A stretch of 64,000 bases of DNA from positions 1,736,001 through 1,800,000 of the forward strand of contig NC_063257.1 in the NCBI RefSeq assembly GCF_019578655.1, in the 5' to 3' direction. This document shows positions 54,491 through 64,000 of this stretch, piece by piece. Under the pieces are notes generated by a model, which saw only the letters and a program-made list of their open reading frames with translations, was not told the origin of the DNA and made no database searches. This DNA comes from Ricinus communis (taxonomy: Eukaryota; Streptophyta; Magnoliopsida; Malpighiales; Euphorbiaceae). A program made the position numbers and the translations under genes. The number at the start of each line of letters is the position of its first letter. Within the stretch, counting starts at the first letter, position 1.

Positions 54491-55943
54491 AACCATTTTC
54501 ATTTATTCTGGCGAGTGATTTAATTTTTTCAGAAAAAACCCTTGTAGAAGTTGCATGTTTCACAATTGAAGGGAGGGAGACTTTCTAGATTTAGAGCGTA
54601 AATTTTTGTGTACACCCCAGAAGTTGTATTGTTGTAGCTTGTGTGTAGAGAGATTTCTGGTGCATGGCATTGTTTTACAATGGGGGGATGGATTTAAGAA
54701 GGGAATTAAGGAGGTGAGCTTGGCATTGTTTCTTCTTTCTAGAGTCCATGAATTTAAGAATTGATTAGGGATTTTCCTTATCCTAGATATAAGACTGCTT
54801 TTAGCATATGTCTTTCGTATGTCTGTACGTATATTACGTCTCCCGAGCTGCTTACCTGCATCTTTATTTGTGTGCATCAATTGCTTGAATATTAGATATA
54901 AAGATATCCTATCAGCTAGTTTTGATATGTAAGCGAGTAGATAAGCAAACCTCTATGAACAGGTACAGCTATTGCAAAAGGCCACCCTAGGATTGCTGGA
55001 GTAATTGTGTGCCAAGACAATATCATATCCTTCAGGCACCAAAATTAAAACACACGCAAAAAAAAATGAAAAAGAACACCAGAAAAGAGGTGAGAACATC
55101 ATTCTGCCTGGATAATTAGGGGTTGCTGCAGGGACCTTGATGATTTCTCTCTAGACCTGTCATGGGCATGGAAAAACAAGCCCTGTGCACCTAGACAGAA
55201 CTCTTTTAACAACTGGCAGTGTGAATGTGAATTTACCATAAGAGTCCCAATTGGAACTTGTTGACTTCTTCCAGTATCGAACTCTTCACCCAAATTTATC
55301 AGGCACTCTGTCCAGTTCTGCCATTGATGATGAGTCTCTGCCATTGATGATCGTCGTTTATCAAATTTGTAAACTGCCAAAGTACGTAAATGAGAATATG
55401 ATGCTGTTCCAGCCTGAGACATAATTCAATCATTCACATAACTCTTCATTAAAATTGGCGATGATCTCACTGCTTGAATATTTAGAGACACCTGCAAATA
55501 CAGTAAATAGCGCTAGTTTACGGTTCATCCTTAATCTTGAACAACTGAAAAACGAATACCAAATGGCATGGTAAAATCGAAGCTGATCTTACACTAGTTA
55601 AATTGACCACAAGCGAAAACAATAATGCATCTACATGATCAATCCAGAACTCACAACCTCTCCTATTGATTGCACGTCATATTAGCAATTAATAAACATC
55701 AATTATGTGCAAAATCTTATTCAGTTTATGAATGTCAACAATTAGAGAAACACGGACACAAATTACACATCAAATTTTCGCAACTCGGGTACATCCATTT
55801 GTGTATAACATACTTGTATAGCAAAAGGAGAAGCAAATTGATAGCTAAATACATTTCTACGTTCCCTTTGCTATAACTATTCTTCTGTGCTTCTAGTTGA
55901 AAAATATCCTCTTTCTTTGTTTCTTCATATTCCTTTTTTCTTT
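54491..55943. other. Intergenic region between convergent genes
   Basis: It contains the XBCP3 3' UTR and the 3' flank of the LON-domain gene. A 107-codon frame on the minus strand (55099-55422) has an ATG but no similarity I recognise and no convincing splice partners, so it is not called as a gene. Confidence 0.5.
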
Positions 55944-56795
55944 TTATGACGATGACGGAAACACGTCTTTAACTGCAGAAGCAGCCGTTAAGTAATTAAG
56001 AGTGTTCCTCAAAGTCTCCTTCTCTCTCTTCAATCTGGCCGCTGTATCTTCCAATTCAAGTAATGCCTGTTGCTCACGTGGAGCACCTTCAAAAGTACTT
56101 CCGACAAAAAACGAAAACGGCGTCGGAAACAGATTTCTACGCAAATCTTGCGCTTCTTTTTCAGGTTTCCCATTTAACCTATTCGATAATCGAATAACAT
56201 CTTTCATATACGTTTCAACTTCCGTCGCTAAAGCCTCCACGTCCTCATCTCCTGACGGACGGTCCTCTAGCCACGTCACCTCAGCTACAAGATAAGGTTT
56301 TGTACGAACAAGATTTGTTATGCGGAATCTTTCTTGACCTTTACATATAAGAAAGAAACGGTCATCGACGAGACGTTCGTGTTTAACGATCTCGCCTACG
56401 CAACCGACTTCGGCAGTGCCGGTGGCGGCGTCGGAGTAGATGACGCCGAAACGTAGGTCAGTGTGGAGAAGCGTGTGCATCATAATGCGGTAACGGAATT
56501 CGAAGATCTGGAGAGGGAGAATAGCGCCGGGGAATAAGACTAGAGGGAGAGGGAAGAGAGGGAGTTCAACGACGTCGTTTGATTTTGAATGATTGGCGTG
56601 ATGTTTTTCGGAGAAAGATGAGGCGGAGCATCTAAGAGAGCTGTTGCTACTGTGCTGTCGTGTACGGCGGCGACGCAAATGGAGAAGTGAAGGGAGTGAA
56701 TTGGAGTTATTAGGGTTTAATAAAAGAGGGGAAGTTGTTGTATTGGGGTTTATTAATGAGGGTTTGTTAGTAGAAATTAGCTGAAGCAGTGCCAT
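55944..56795 (-). CDS. LON N-terminal (substrate-binding) domain protein, probably plastid-targeted
   Basis: This intronless gene encodes 283 residues. The first ~60 residues are rich in Ser, Asn and Arg (LHLRRRRTRQHSSNSSLRC), like a chloroplast transit peptide. A LON-N (PUA-like) domain follows from about residue 76, beginning VVELPLFPLPLVLFPGAILP and including FEFRYRIMM, FGVIYSD, GCVGEIVKHE and LICKGQERFRI. A helical tail ends the protein with LKREKETLRNTLNYL. The AAA+ ATPase and Ser-Lys protease domains of true Lon are absent and the length matches the plant family of AT1G75460/AT1G19740 (about 280), so it is not a truncated protease. The role is unknown; a substrate- or partner-binding function in the plastid is inferred from the domain. 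The start is the first ATG of the frame. It is divergent from thioredoxin h, an arrangement with a counterpart at AT1G19730-AT1G19740. Confidence 0.93.
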   Translation of the reverse strand: MALLQLISTNKPSLINPNTTTSPLLLNPNNSNSLPSLLHLRRRRTRQHSSNSSLRCSASSFSEKHHANHSKSNDVVELPLFPLPLVLFPGAILPLQIFEFRYRIMMHTLLHTDLRFGVIYSDAATGTAEVGCVGEIVKHERLVDDRFFLICKGQERFRITNLVRTKPYLVAEVTWLEDRPSGDEDVEALATEVETYMKDVIRLSNRLNGKPEKEAQDLRRNLFPTPFSFFVGSTFEGAPREQQALLELEDTAARLKREKETLRNTLNYLTAASAVKDVFPSSS

Positions 56796-59192
56796 CTCGG
56801 AAACAATACTAATTCAGAGAAAGAAATAGAGAGAAGGAATGCGAGTGAGTGAGCGTGGTTGAGTAATGAATTCTTTTTTTCTTTTTTTTTTTCTTTTTTG
56901 GGGGTTAATAATAACATCAATTATTTGCCATGTGGAAACTGCAAAATTAAAGAAAATCAGTCTTAAAACAAAAACTGAGTGTTGGATTTGTAAAATCTGG
57001 TGGGTTGGGTCTAATTTAATTTAAGGAGACGAAAGAAAGATGTGGATAAATACGGAGTGGGGTAGAATTTAAGGGGTGTGTGGTGGGAGTGAGGTTATCT
57101 GGAGCACACATGGCACGTGTGCACTTATTGGATAACTGACAATGTTTTTAAGCAGTGTGGTGGCAGTCCATAGCCGTATCATTTTCGATTCCTCAGAAAA
57201 ATATCTTCAATATTTGATGCCCGTCTGAATTAGGAAAGACAAGCCTCAACTCAGTAATCCAATTCTCTCTATATAGACCCATGGCTTCTTCTCTAGATAA
57301 ACTTCATAAATATGAGAGAATCATATCCTAAATTTAAATACTTTATTCTTTTTTGAAACCAAATTTAAATATTTATAGATTAAAGTATTGTACAAACAAA
57401 TAACCTAGTTCATATTTAATTCTTCTTTCTGTTCAAATATTTACTTATATTGGCCGAGTTAATCTCTAATTCACATTAAATATATGTTAGTACTATTATC
57501 TATTTTCTTCATAAAAAAAAAAGCTTAAATTTTATTTTGTATATATTAATTCATACATCACTCACAAGCATTAAAGAATGCGACAGTTTTGGTCTTATAA
57601 CAAACTGTTTGATCAACTTTCATGTGTTTTACATGGGATGCCGCTATTTTATGTGTTTTTAGTAAAACTTATTTGATGTAATTTTATTTTATTTTTTATT
57701 CCTTGTACGTCCGGAAACAAAGGGGATCGGCAAGGAAGAGCCCAATTCATGAGGCTCAGCCCATTTGGAAAAGGTGGTGCCTCCTCTAGATTGGTCAAAA
57801 TAACACATTCTTTAAAATTAGTCCCTCTTAATTGTTATCTTTAAAATTACTAAAATAATCGATAGTAGAGAAAAAAAAAATTAAAATCTATAATAATATC
57901 TTTTATTAAAAATAATAAATAAAATACAACTAATTAAAATAATTTAAAATATCTTATAAATTTAAAAGATCTTCATAAAATTTTAAATTATATACTCATT
58001 TTTTATTATAAAGAAAATATTGAAAAGATTATAGCTTTAAAAAGACTCTCTAATCTATTTTTTTTTCTTTTTGAAATATTTTGAGAGTTCCTTTTTCTTG
58101 AAAAAAGACTTTTTAAGATATTTTAACTTTTTTTTCTTAAAAATCACAAGTACTCTAGAACTTTCTAGATATATTTTGTAGCAATGAAAAATTGAATAAA
58201 AAATTAGAGAAAGAGGTAGATTGAAGAAGCACATATTTTAAGGTATCTTAAAATAAAAGATTAAATTGTTTAAACTTTAAAAAAAGAAAAAGACTTATAA
58301 GAAGCATCCTTGGAGATCAACGTTTTCTGGATTAAAAGTCATGTAGATGAAATAACTATTTGGACAGTAGTAAGTAGGGCTATTTTAAGTTAAAAAAAAA
58401 TCAAGACTTTTGGGAGCTATTTGGCATTCAATTGGATAAAAATTTGTCCGAGGTTGTTAATAGAAAGTTGTTAGTATTAACAAATTAAGTTCAAACTTAT
58501 TAATATTTGATTCGTTAATTTGCGAGTTAATTTATCTAAATACTAACGAGTTTATTTGTAAACTAACTCATAAATAAATTTGTGTTTAAACTCATAAAAA
58601 ATATATAATATTTTTTATTTTATTATTATTATATACATATAAATATTTATCAATTTATATAAATTGATGTGTAAAGATATTTTAATTTTTATTATATAAT
58701 ATAAAATATTTTTTATCTTTATTATAAATATATTTAATTTTTATTAAATATTTAATATTTTTAACATATAATGAAATAATATAATATTAAATAAATTAAA
58801 AATTAAAATTAATAAATAAATTTTAATAAGTTAAATTTAAAATAAATTTAGATTTATAATTATTAAATTCGAAATCGGTTTAAATTTACGTAAAATAATA
58901 AATTAAATTTGAATTTATTAAAATTGGCTGGGCTCGTTTGCCATCCATAAGTGAACCGTCTTCGCTTCCTCCGCGTATGTACACACGTAGATTTCGTGTT
59001 GACATTTCCTTGCTGTGCCATGTCGGCGTTCATAACGGTGACCAAGTTTTCCTCCCTTTCCTTCCTCCTGATGACGTGTAAGCATGCGTTCTCCTAAAGC
59101 GCCCAATCGCGTCAATAATAAGCTTAAGGGCATGGTTCGTAATAATGTTCAAAGTACGACTGCATTTTTGTAAGCAAAAAACTATCGAAGCG
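56796..59192. other. Intergenic region between divergent LON-domain and thioredoxin h genes
   Basis: The LON-side promoter holds a pyrimidine-rich run at 56870-56900 and a CACGTG box at 57114-57119. From 57,300 to 58,920 the DNA is AT-rich. The stretch 58,430-58,945 has repeated AACTCATAAA/GAGTTTATT motifs and ends in GGCTGGGCTCGTTTGCCATC, which resembles common decayed hAT-like elements. No gene is seen. TGACGTG at 59072-59078 lies upstream of thioredoxin h. Confidence 0.5.
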
Positions 59193-59202
59193 GTTATATA
59201 TA
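59193..59202 (+). promoter_or_regulatory. TATA box of thioredoxin h
   Basis: TTATATATAC lies about 120 bp upstream of the ATG, implying a leader of roughly 90 bases. Confidence 0.6.
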
Positions 59203-59314
59203 CTAGGGGAGAAGATCAACTCCAATATCAATCTAAGAAGAACAGTTAAATACAAAAGAAAATAAAAGTAAACTAGCTTTGCTCAAGATTCTCAGTTTTT
59301 CCGATAGGAGAAAA

Positions 59315-60382
59315 ATGGCTGAAGAAGGACAAGTGATTGCCTGCCACACAGTTGAGGCCTGGACCGAGCAGCTCGAGAAGGGACAGGAGACCAAGAAACT
59401 GGTATCTCATTTTTGCTCATTCTTTCTCTCTTTTTAACCCTTTTCTTGTTTCTGATTGAACCTAGGAGTCATTGTAGTTTATCTTTAGCACTCCTATGGG
59501 TTTTTTTTTTTTCTTTGACATATATACAACAGCTGGATTTCTTTGAATTGTAAATAAGCTTGTGTTTTTAATTGTGGTCTAACTTGTGTGATGGCACAAC
59601 TAATTGTTTAGTTACGTATTTGTTTGTTGCTTTTCCAGTTTGTTTGTTTCTTGTGGTCTTGATACAAATATGATATTTAAAATAAATTTGCTTAATTGAA
59701 TTTCAAAAAAAGAGGCCCAGATAATATTTTATTTGATTGGAATTAGGTGCTTCAGTTATTATTTGCAGTTTTATCAGGTTAAAATCCAGATTTATATATA
59801 TGGGGCCAGAATGCTCTCTTTAGAGTGCTTGATGCAGGACTGAGGACTTTCTCATTATTTGTGCATACTGCTTTATGCAAATCGCAATCTTTCTGGATAG
59901 TACTTTTGATTGAATCTATGAAATCTCTTAATGAGGGAGATAGCTCTTTGATTCTGCTACTAAAGAAATTCCTCACTTTAAGCTTCTGTCTCTTTAAACA
60001 GATTGTTGTTGATTTTACTGCTTCATGGTGTGGGCCTTGCCGTTTCATAGCTCCAATTCTTGCAGAGATGGCCAAGAAGATGCCTAATGTCACTTTTTTG
60101 AAGGTGGATGTGGATGAATTGAAGGTAATAAATCTACTTTTTGAAATCCTTGTAGTCATTAGGGTCATCCTTAAATAGAATGAAATTCACATAGCTCGAA
60201 AGAGACCTATTAAGTACTTCGTCTTCTGCGTACAGTCTGTGGCTGAGGATTGGGCTGTGGAGGCAATGCCAACTTTTATGTTTCTGAAAGAAGGAAAAAT
60301 AGTGCACAAGGTTGTGGGTGCCAACAAAGAGGAATTGCAGATGACCATTGCAAAGTATGCTACCCCGGTTGGAGCAGCATAG
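59315..60382 (+). CDS. Thioredoxin h
   Basis: This is a cytosolic h-type thioredoxin of 118 residues, a small dithiol oxidoreductase reduced by NADPH-thioredoxin reductase. Exons are 59315-59401, 60002-60124 and 60236-60382, the usual three-exon structure of plant Trx h. The active site is WCGPC (C39 and C42) after VVDFTAS, with buried D33. VDVDEL, the cis-proline loop [11 protein letters not shown] and [10 protein letters not shown] complete the fold. There is no transit peptide, and the N-terminus [14 protein letters not shown] is typical of subgroup I h-type proteins. Intron 1 (600 bp) contains a 117-codon open frame that runs into exon 2, but it is only intron read-through. It is likely the counterpart of Arabidopsis TRX h4 or its close relatives, given the adjacent LON-domain gene. 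Confidence 0.96.
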
Positions 60383-61716
60383 AAGATGAAGCGCACACTA
60401 GGTGCTACTGGCAGTGTAATTACGGCCTGTTAGATATCTTTATCTCCAGTGTGTATTTGCGTGATGAATTTATGTTGTAGTGTGACTGCTATATGTTACG
60501 TTCGTTGGTCTGAGACCCCCACTTGATGATGTTTAGTCCTATCTATAGCATTTTCTCCCTGCTTTCATTATATGAGACATGGATACCTTGTTTGTAGAAT
60601 CATTGCTGCCCGTCGTTGTCGGAAAATACTTCGTATGTGAATTTTCTCAATCTTGCCATTACTTGGTCATTGTTGACTGGTTGCTACGGAAAACCTGTTT
60701 TCTCAACAATGCCTATGCGCACCTCTAAGTGCAGGGTTAAATGTGAATGAATTTTTGCTAGATGCTGTGAGGGGAATGAATCGATGAGCTAAGCCAGGAG
60801 GCTGTTGAGGGGCTTTTTGTTGTCCCAGTGTGTCAAAAGGACCTCCATTGTCGGCCAAAATCCCATGAACCCCACCAGCCTTTTCCCATCCCACCACCAA
60901 CTGGTAAAACTCTCAGGAATGTGTTCGATGCAACTCTTATCAAAATAACTGTCGGTTGTTAATGGTTAAACAGGTGTAAAATGAAAAATGAGACATGAAA
61001 TGCAATTCAGATTAAAACAATTATCAAGATCTCTTCTGATGTATAATACTATAATCATAATGTTAAATTGTGAATGACTGTATCTTCTTCTCTCCCTCCA
61101 TCTCATTTTAATTATTCAAATAATGCTTAAAAATAAACTCTCACTCAACCAATCTTATACATACAGAATTAGGTCCTGCAGGGCGCAGGCTATCGCATCA
61201 ACACAAGTTGTCTACTCAAATATCTCAGATGGATAGTGTGACAGGGTTCTCCTGTAAAACAAATGCCTTCTCATTTGCACGAGAACTGTGGCGTTTGAAG
61301 AAGTGAGAGAAATCACAATCTATTACAGATCCTTTGTTTACACAAGAATCACTGCGATCTTAGCTCTACTTCCACCAACATTGAGCTTGGTGTTCATTCT
61401 CACCCCAATAAATCTGATTCCATTACTGCTCAAAATAAATTTTGCCTCCCATCTTTAGGGTAATGGCCAGTGAAATAGTACTTGCCTATAAATAATCAAT
61501 TGCTTTACAAAATCACATCATCCATCCAAAAAGCTTAAATACTACAACCTAGACATTAGCTATACATTGTAGATAATTATGACCAAACATTGGGGGATCT
61601 GGTTTGAACTTTGCATTTTGAACTTTTATTTTCTTCCCTCGTAGCTCCATGCAGTGTATTAGTAATCATATTTAATTTGGAAATCTGGAACTTCTTTCAG
61701 TGTCTGTTCCCTTGCA
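60383..61716. other. Intergenic region between convergent genes
   Basis: It contains the thioredoxin 3' UTR and the beta-galactosidase 3' flank. The part at 60,700-60,910 is less AT-rich and has a 65-codon frame on the minus strand with no similarity I recognise. Nothing else is seen. Confidence 0.5.
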
Positions 61717-64000
61717 TTAACTAGTTGTGGTCCCTGTGGAACAAACAGCTTCAACCGATAGCTTCTTCAATACATTTGGACATGGATCAGCACCAAAGTT
61801 ACTGTTGGATATGGTAACCATACAGCTCTCTTGCCCAATACATTTCTGCGGAGCACAAGAATTTGAATGGAAATGTACAAGTAAACTAATTACAAATGAT
61901 ATTCAAAGCAGTTTAAAAAACAATGCAGTCAGATGGGTATGTTCTAAAGACAGGAATATTATATCAACAAAATTTACCTTTTCTATAACAGAATGAGTGT
62001 TCGGTGCATGACAAGTTCCTTGCTGAAAACTTCCACAAGTTCCAGAAGGAGTACCAAAACTTGCAAATTTTATAGCTGCTATGAATTGCCCTGGGGCACA
62101 CCGCAGGTGAATCTTAGCCTGGTGAAGTTTTGATGATTCATCATTGCCCCCTGTATTATAATTCTTAGTGGCTGGGTGGTGCTCATAGGCATCAGCACAA
62201 ACACCTTCGATTGACCTCTTGACAAGCGATATCTTTGATGCATCCCCACCAAGCTCTTCAAAAACAACCAGCAAGTTTTTTGTTGGCTTTAACCAGGACC
62301 TTGGAACATGATACCTGTCAAATTCATTCACAAATTTATATAGCTGTAAGATACTTTTTGCACCTATGGTCAGGGAACTGTAAGTGCATCATTAAAATTT
62401 TAGTCTTCAGTTAGAAATACCATCTTTGTGTTGGTTCGCCACAACCAAGTTGGCACTTTGAAGGCCGGAATGTCCAAATATAACTACAACTGTTGCAATC
62501 ACCCTTTGCATAAGCCATCCAGTATCTTCCAATACTCTGCCCATTGATCCACACCTGACCCTTTCCCATGCTGCGCATGTCCAAAGCTAATGGTTCGTTT
62601 CCTCTAGGTGCATCAAAATAAGCCTGAAGGTTCCAACAAGATAAAGCAACCTCTTTAAATTGTGCTTAAGGTTTACAAACTATCATGTCTTTATTCTGCT
62701 CCAGTCTTACCTTATGCCACTTCAAGGCCTGCCCTTGGCTGGACGCTAGGGACCCTTCGATCCAATCAACAGATGAGACTCCATTTGGAGAAACCAGATT
62801 CATTGCTTCTCCTTTTAGACCTACCTGATTAAATTTGATACTTTGTGATTTAAACTTCTGCCGACCCCTAAAACACAAATAACGTTACAGAAGCAGTACG
62901 ATGACAAACCTGGTAGGACCATTTCTGCCATGTTAAGTCTTTCTTTCCCTGGTTAAGGCCATTTAGTAATACTGGACCTTGTACACCGGTTTTCCATGTC
63001 TCGTAGTGCAAGCCGACATTCTTGAATAAAGCAGAAATTAGTCAGTATTTGAAGCACTTCAAGGGACTATTGTCATACTTGATGTTTATATAATCAGATC
63101 AAAGAAAGGCAAAGAGGCATAAGAAGGGAACCAACCGGTAATCCAACAGCTATGCTAAGTAGTGCAATTCTATTTGTTCCAGCGCGTAGGTTGACTGGTC
63201 CTGTAAAGGTAAGTTGCCTGTTCTCTCTGGTCCCAAAGGCTGATCCTGCGATTATTATAAGGCAGCAAGAAAAAGTATTTAGTTTATAACACTTATCAGA
63301 CAAGCGAAGTAAAACCCAGTTAGGTACTAAAAGATCTAAGATTCAAAGGCATACCCGAAAACTGCCCATTGATGAAGACATGAAGACCATGGCCTGCTGA
63401 CTGCACAGTGAGACTGGGCTTTTGCCCATTTCGAAGAAATGCTTCTGAGGGGCTAATGTCGACACTGAGAAGAAACCGAAAATGAAAAGTTAATTTCATG
63501 ATGCCATATGTAAGCACTATTACAAAGTATTCACCACTGGGGAGAGAAACTGCATAGGTTCTGCCATCACTGCTTCCATGAATGAATATCAAAATACGGG
63601 ATTACATTGAGCTCACCTGGTCAAATACCATAGATAGTCACTGGTATCTCTAGTGACATTTATCTGCTCCAAAAGTCCAAGAGCTGTTATCCTTGAACTA
63701 TCTGTTAGCGAAGAAATCTCTTCATCATAGGTCTCCCAAGAGAACAATTCAGAACCAGTTGGCAACATCTGCATACGTAATGTTTGAGCTCCAACCTAGA
63801 CAATCGCAGAAAAGTAGTAACTTGACATAAAATTGCGTAATTAATAAATTGATACAAAATTGACCAAGTAAACAATTAGATTGAGAGAATATCCTTTCTA
63901 CTGTGTATATTGTAGCAAGATCCTCTATAGCTTTCTTACCCTTGCAGTGTTAAATACCACATTCCTGCAATCAGGAAGTATGCTAATGGACCAAGGTGGC
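61717..64000 (-). CDS. Beta-galactosidase (GH35) with SUEL lectin domain, 5' part missing
   Basis: Plant GH35 beta-galactosidases are secreted and trim galactose from cell-wall pectin and other glycans. The window holds the last nine exons: >64000-63940, 63795-63617, 63464-63355, 63245-63136, 63020-62910, 62824-62711, 62623-62421, 62314-61978 and 61845-61717, giving 450 residues of about 840. The catalytic barrel and both glutamates lie off the right edge. Present are [11 protein letters not shown], the beta-sandwich parts with [13 protein letters not shown] and [14 protein letters not shown], and [11 protein letters not shown]. The C-terminal SUEL/galactose-binding lectin domain begins near [20 protein letters not shown] and ends with [15 protein letters not shown] and a short tail. 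The lectin domain and this wording place it with BGAL1/BGAL3-like proteins; BGAL3 is my best guess. All introns are GT-AG and all junctions keep frame. It is convergent with thioredoxin h. Confidence 0.94.

Noticed and set aside
55099..55422. Minus-strand 107-codon frame
   Set aside because: No recognisable domain, no splice partners, and it sits in the space between two convergent genes.
59825..60178. 117-codon frame overlapping thioredoxin exon 2
   Set aside because: It is intron 1 and intron 2 read-through around the real exon; the canonical three-exon thioredoxin explains the locus.

Overview
The window is nuclear DNA of a flowering plant, most likely a rosid eudicot. It has many short introns with plant-type splice sites, AT-rich intergenic DNA, a Copia LTR retrotransposon and only plant gene families. 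The closest matches I can recall are eudicot proteins, and several neighbours match the order of Arabidopsis chromosome 1 (TFIIF-beta, WAT1, DREB2D and a LON-domain gene near AT1G75460-AT1G75510; a LON-domain gene next to a thioredoxin h near AT1G19730-AT1G19740). Malpighiales such as a euphorb is a guess I cannot prove here. Gene models below come from splicing open frames by eye; every exon junction keeps frame.

Layout, left to right: the 3' part of TFIIF-beta (+, 1-2356); about 12 kb of gene-poor DNA with microsatellites and a possible old gypsy-type LTR; WAT1 (+, 14717-17647); two tandem NRT1/PTR-family transporters (-, 19546-22285 and 22922-25128); a complete but decayed Copia element with both LTRs (+, 28050-33156); a purple acid phosphatase (+, 33683-35768) with a duplicated copy of its 3' end (36627-37036); DREB2D (-, 37973-38716); an AT-rich stretch with a long TA array; an organellar Obg GTPase (-, 42506-46170); a small LisH/CTLH/CRA protein (-, 47811-49832); an XBCP3-type cysteine protease with a granulin domain (+, 51781-54490); an intronless LON N-terminal-domain protein (-, 55944-56795); thioredoxin h (+, 59315-60382); and the 3' half of a beta-galactosidase with a SUEL lectin domain (-, 61717-64000, cut by the window edge).

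The genes do not form a pathway. They are independent plant genes each with its own promoter. Two blocks look shaped by local duplication (the NPF pair and the phosphatase tail), and together with the Copia insertion they fill the space between WAT1 and DREB2D, which are adjacent in Arabidopsis.

I found no undescribed multi-gene system. The observations most worth checking are the in-frame spare last exon behind the phosphatase, a GC-AG intron in WAT1, a short intron in the Obg gene whose retention would change the C-terminus, and Copia LTRs that differ only by transitions plus loss of one arm of a perfect hairpin.
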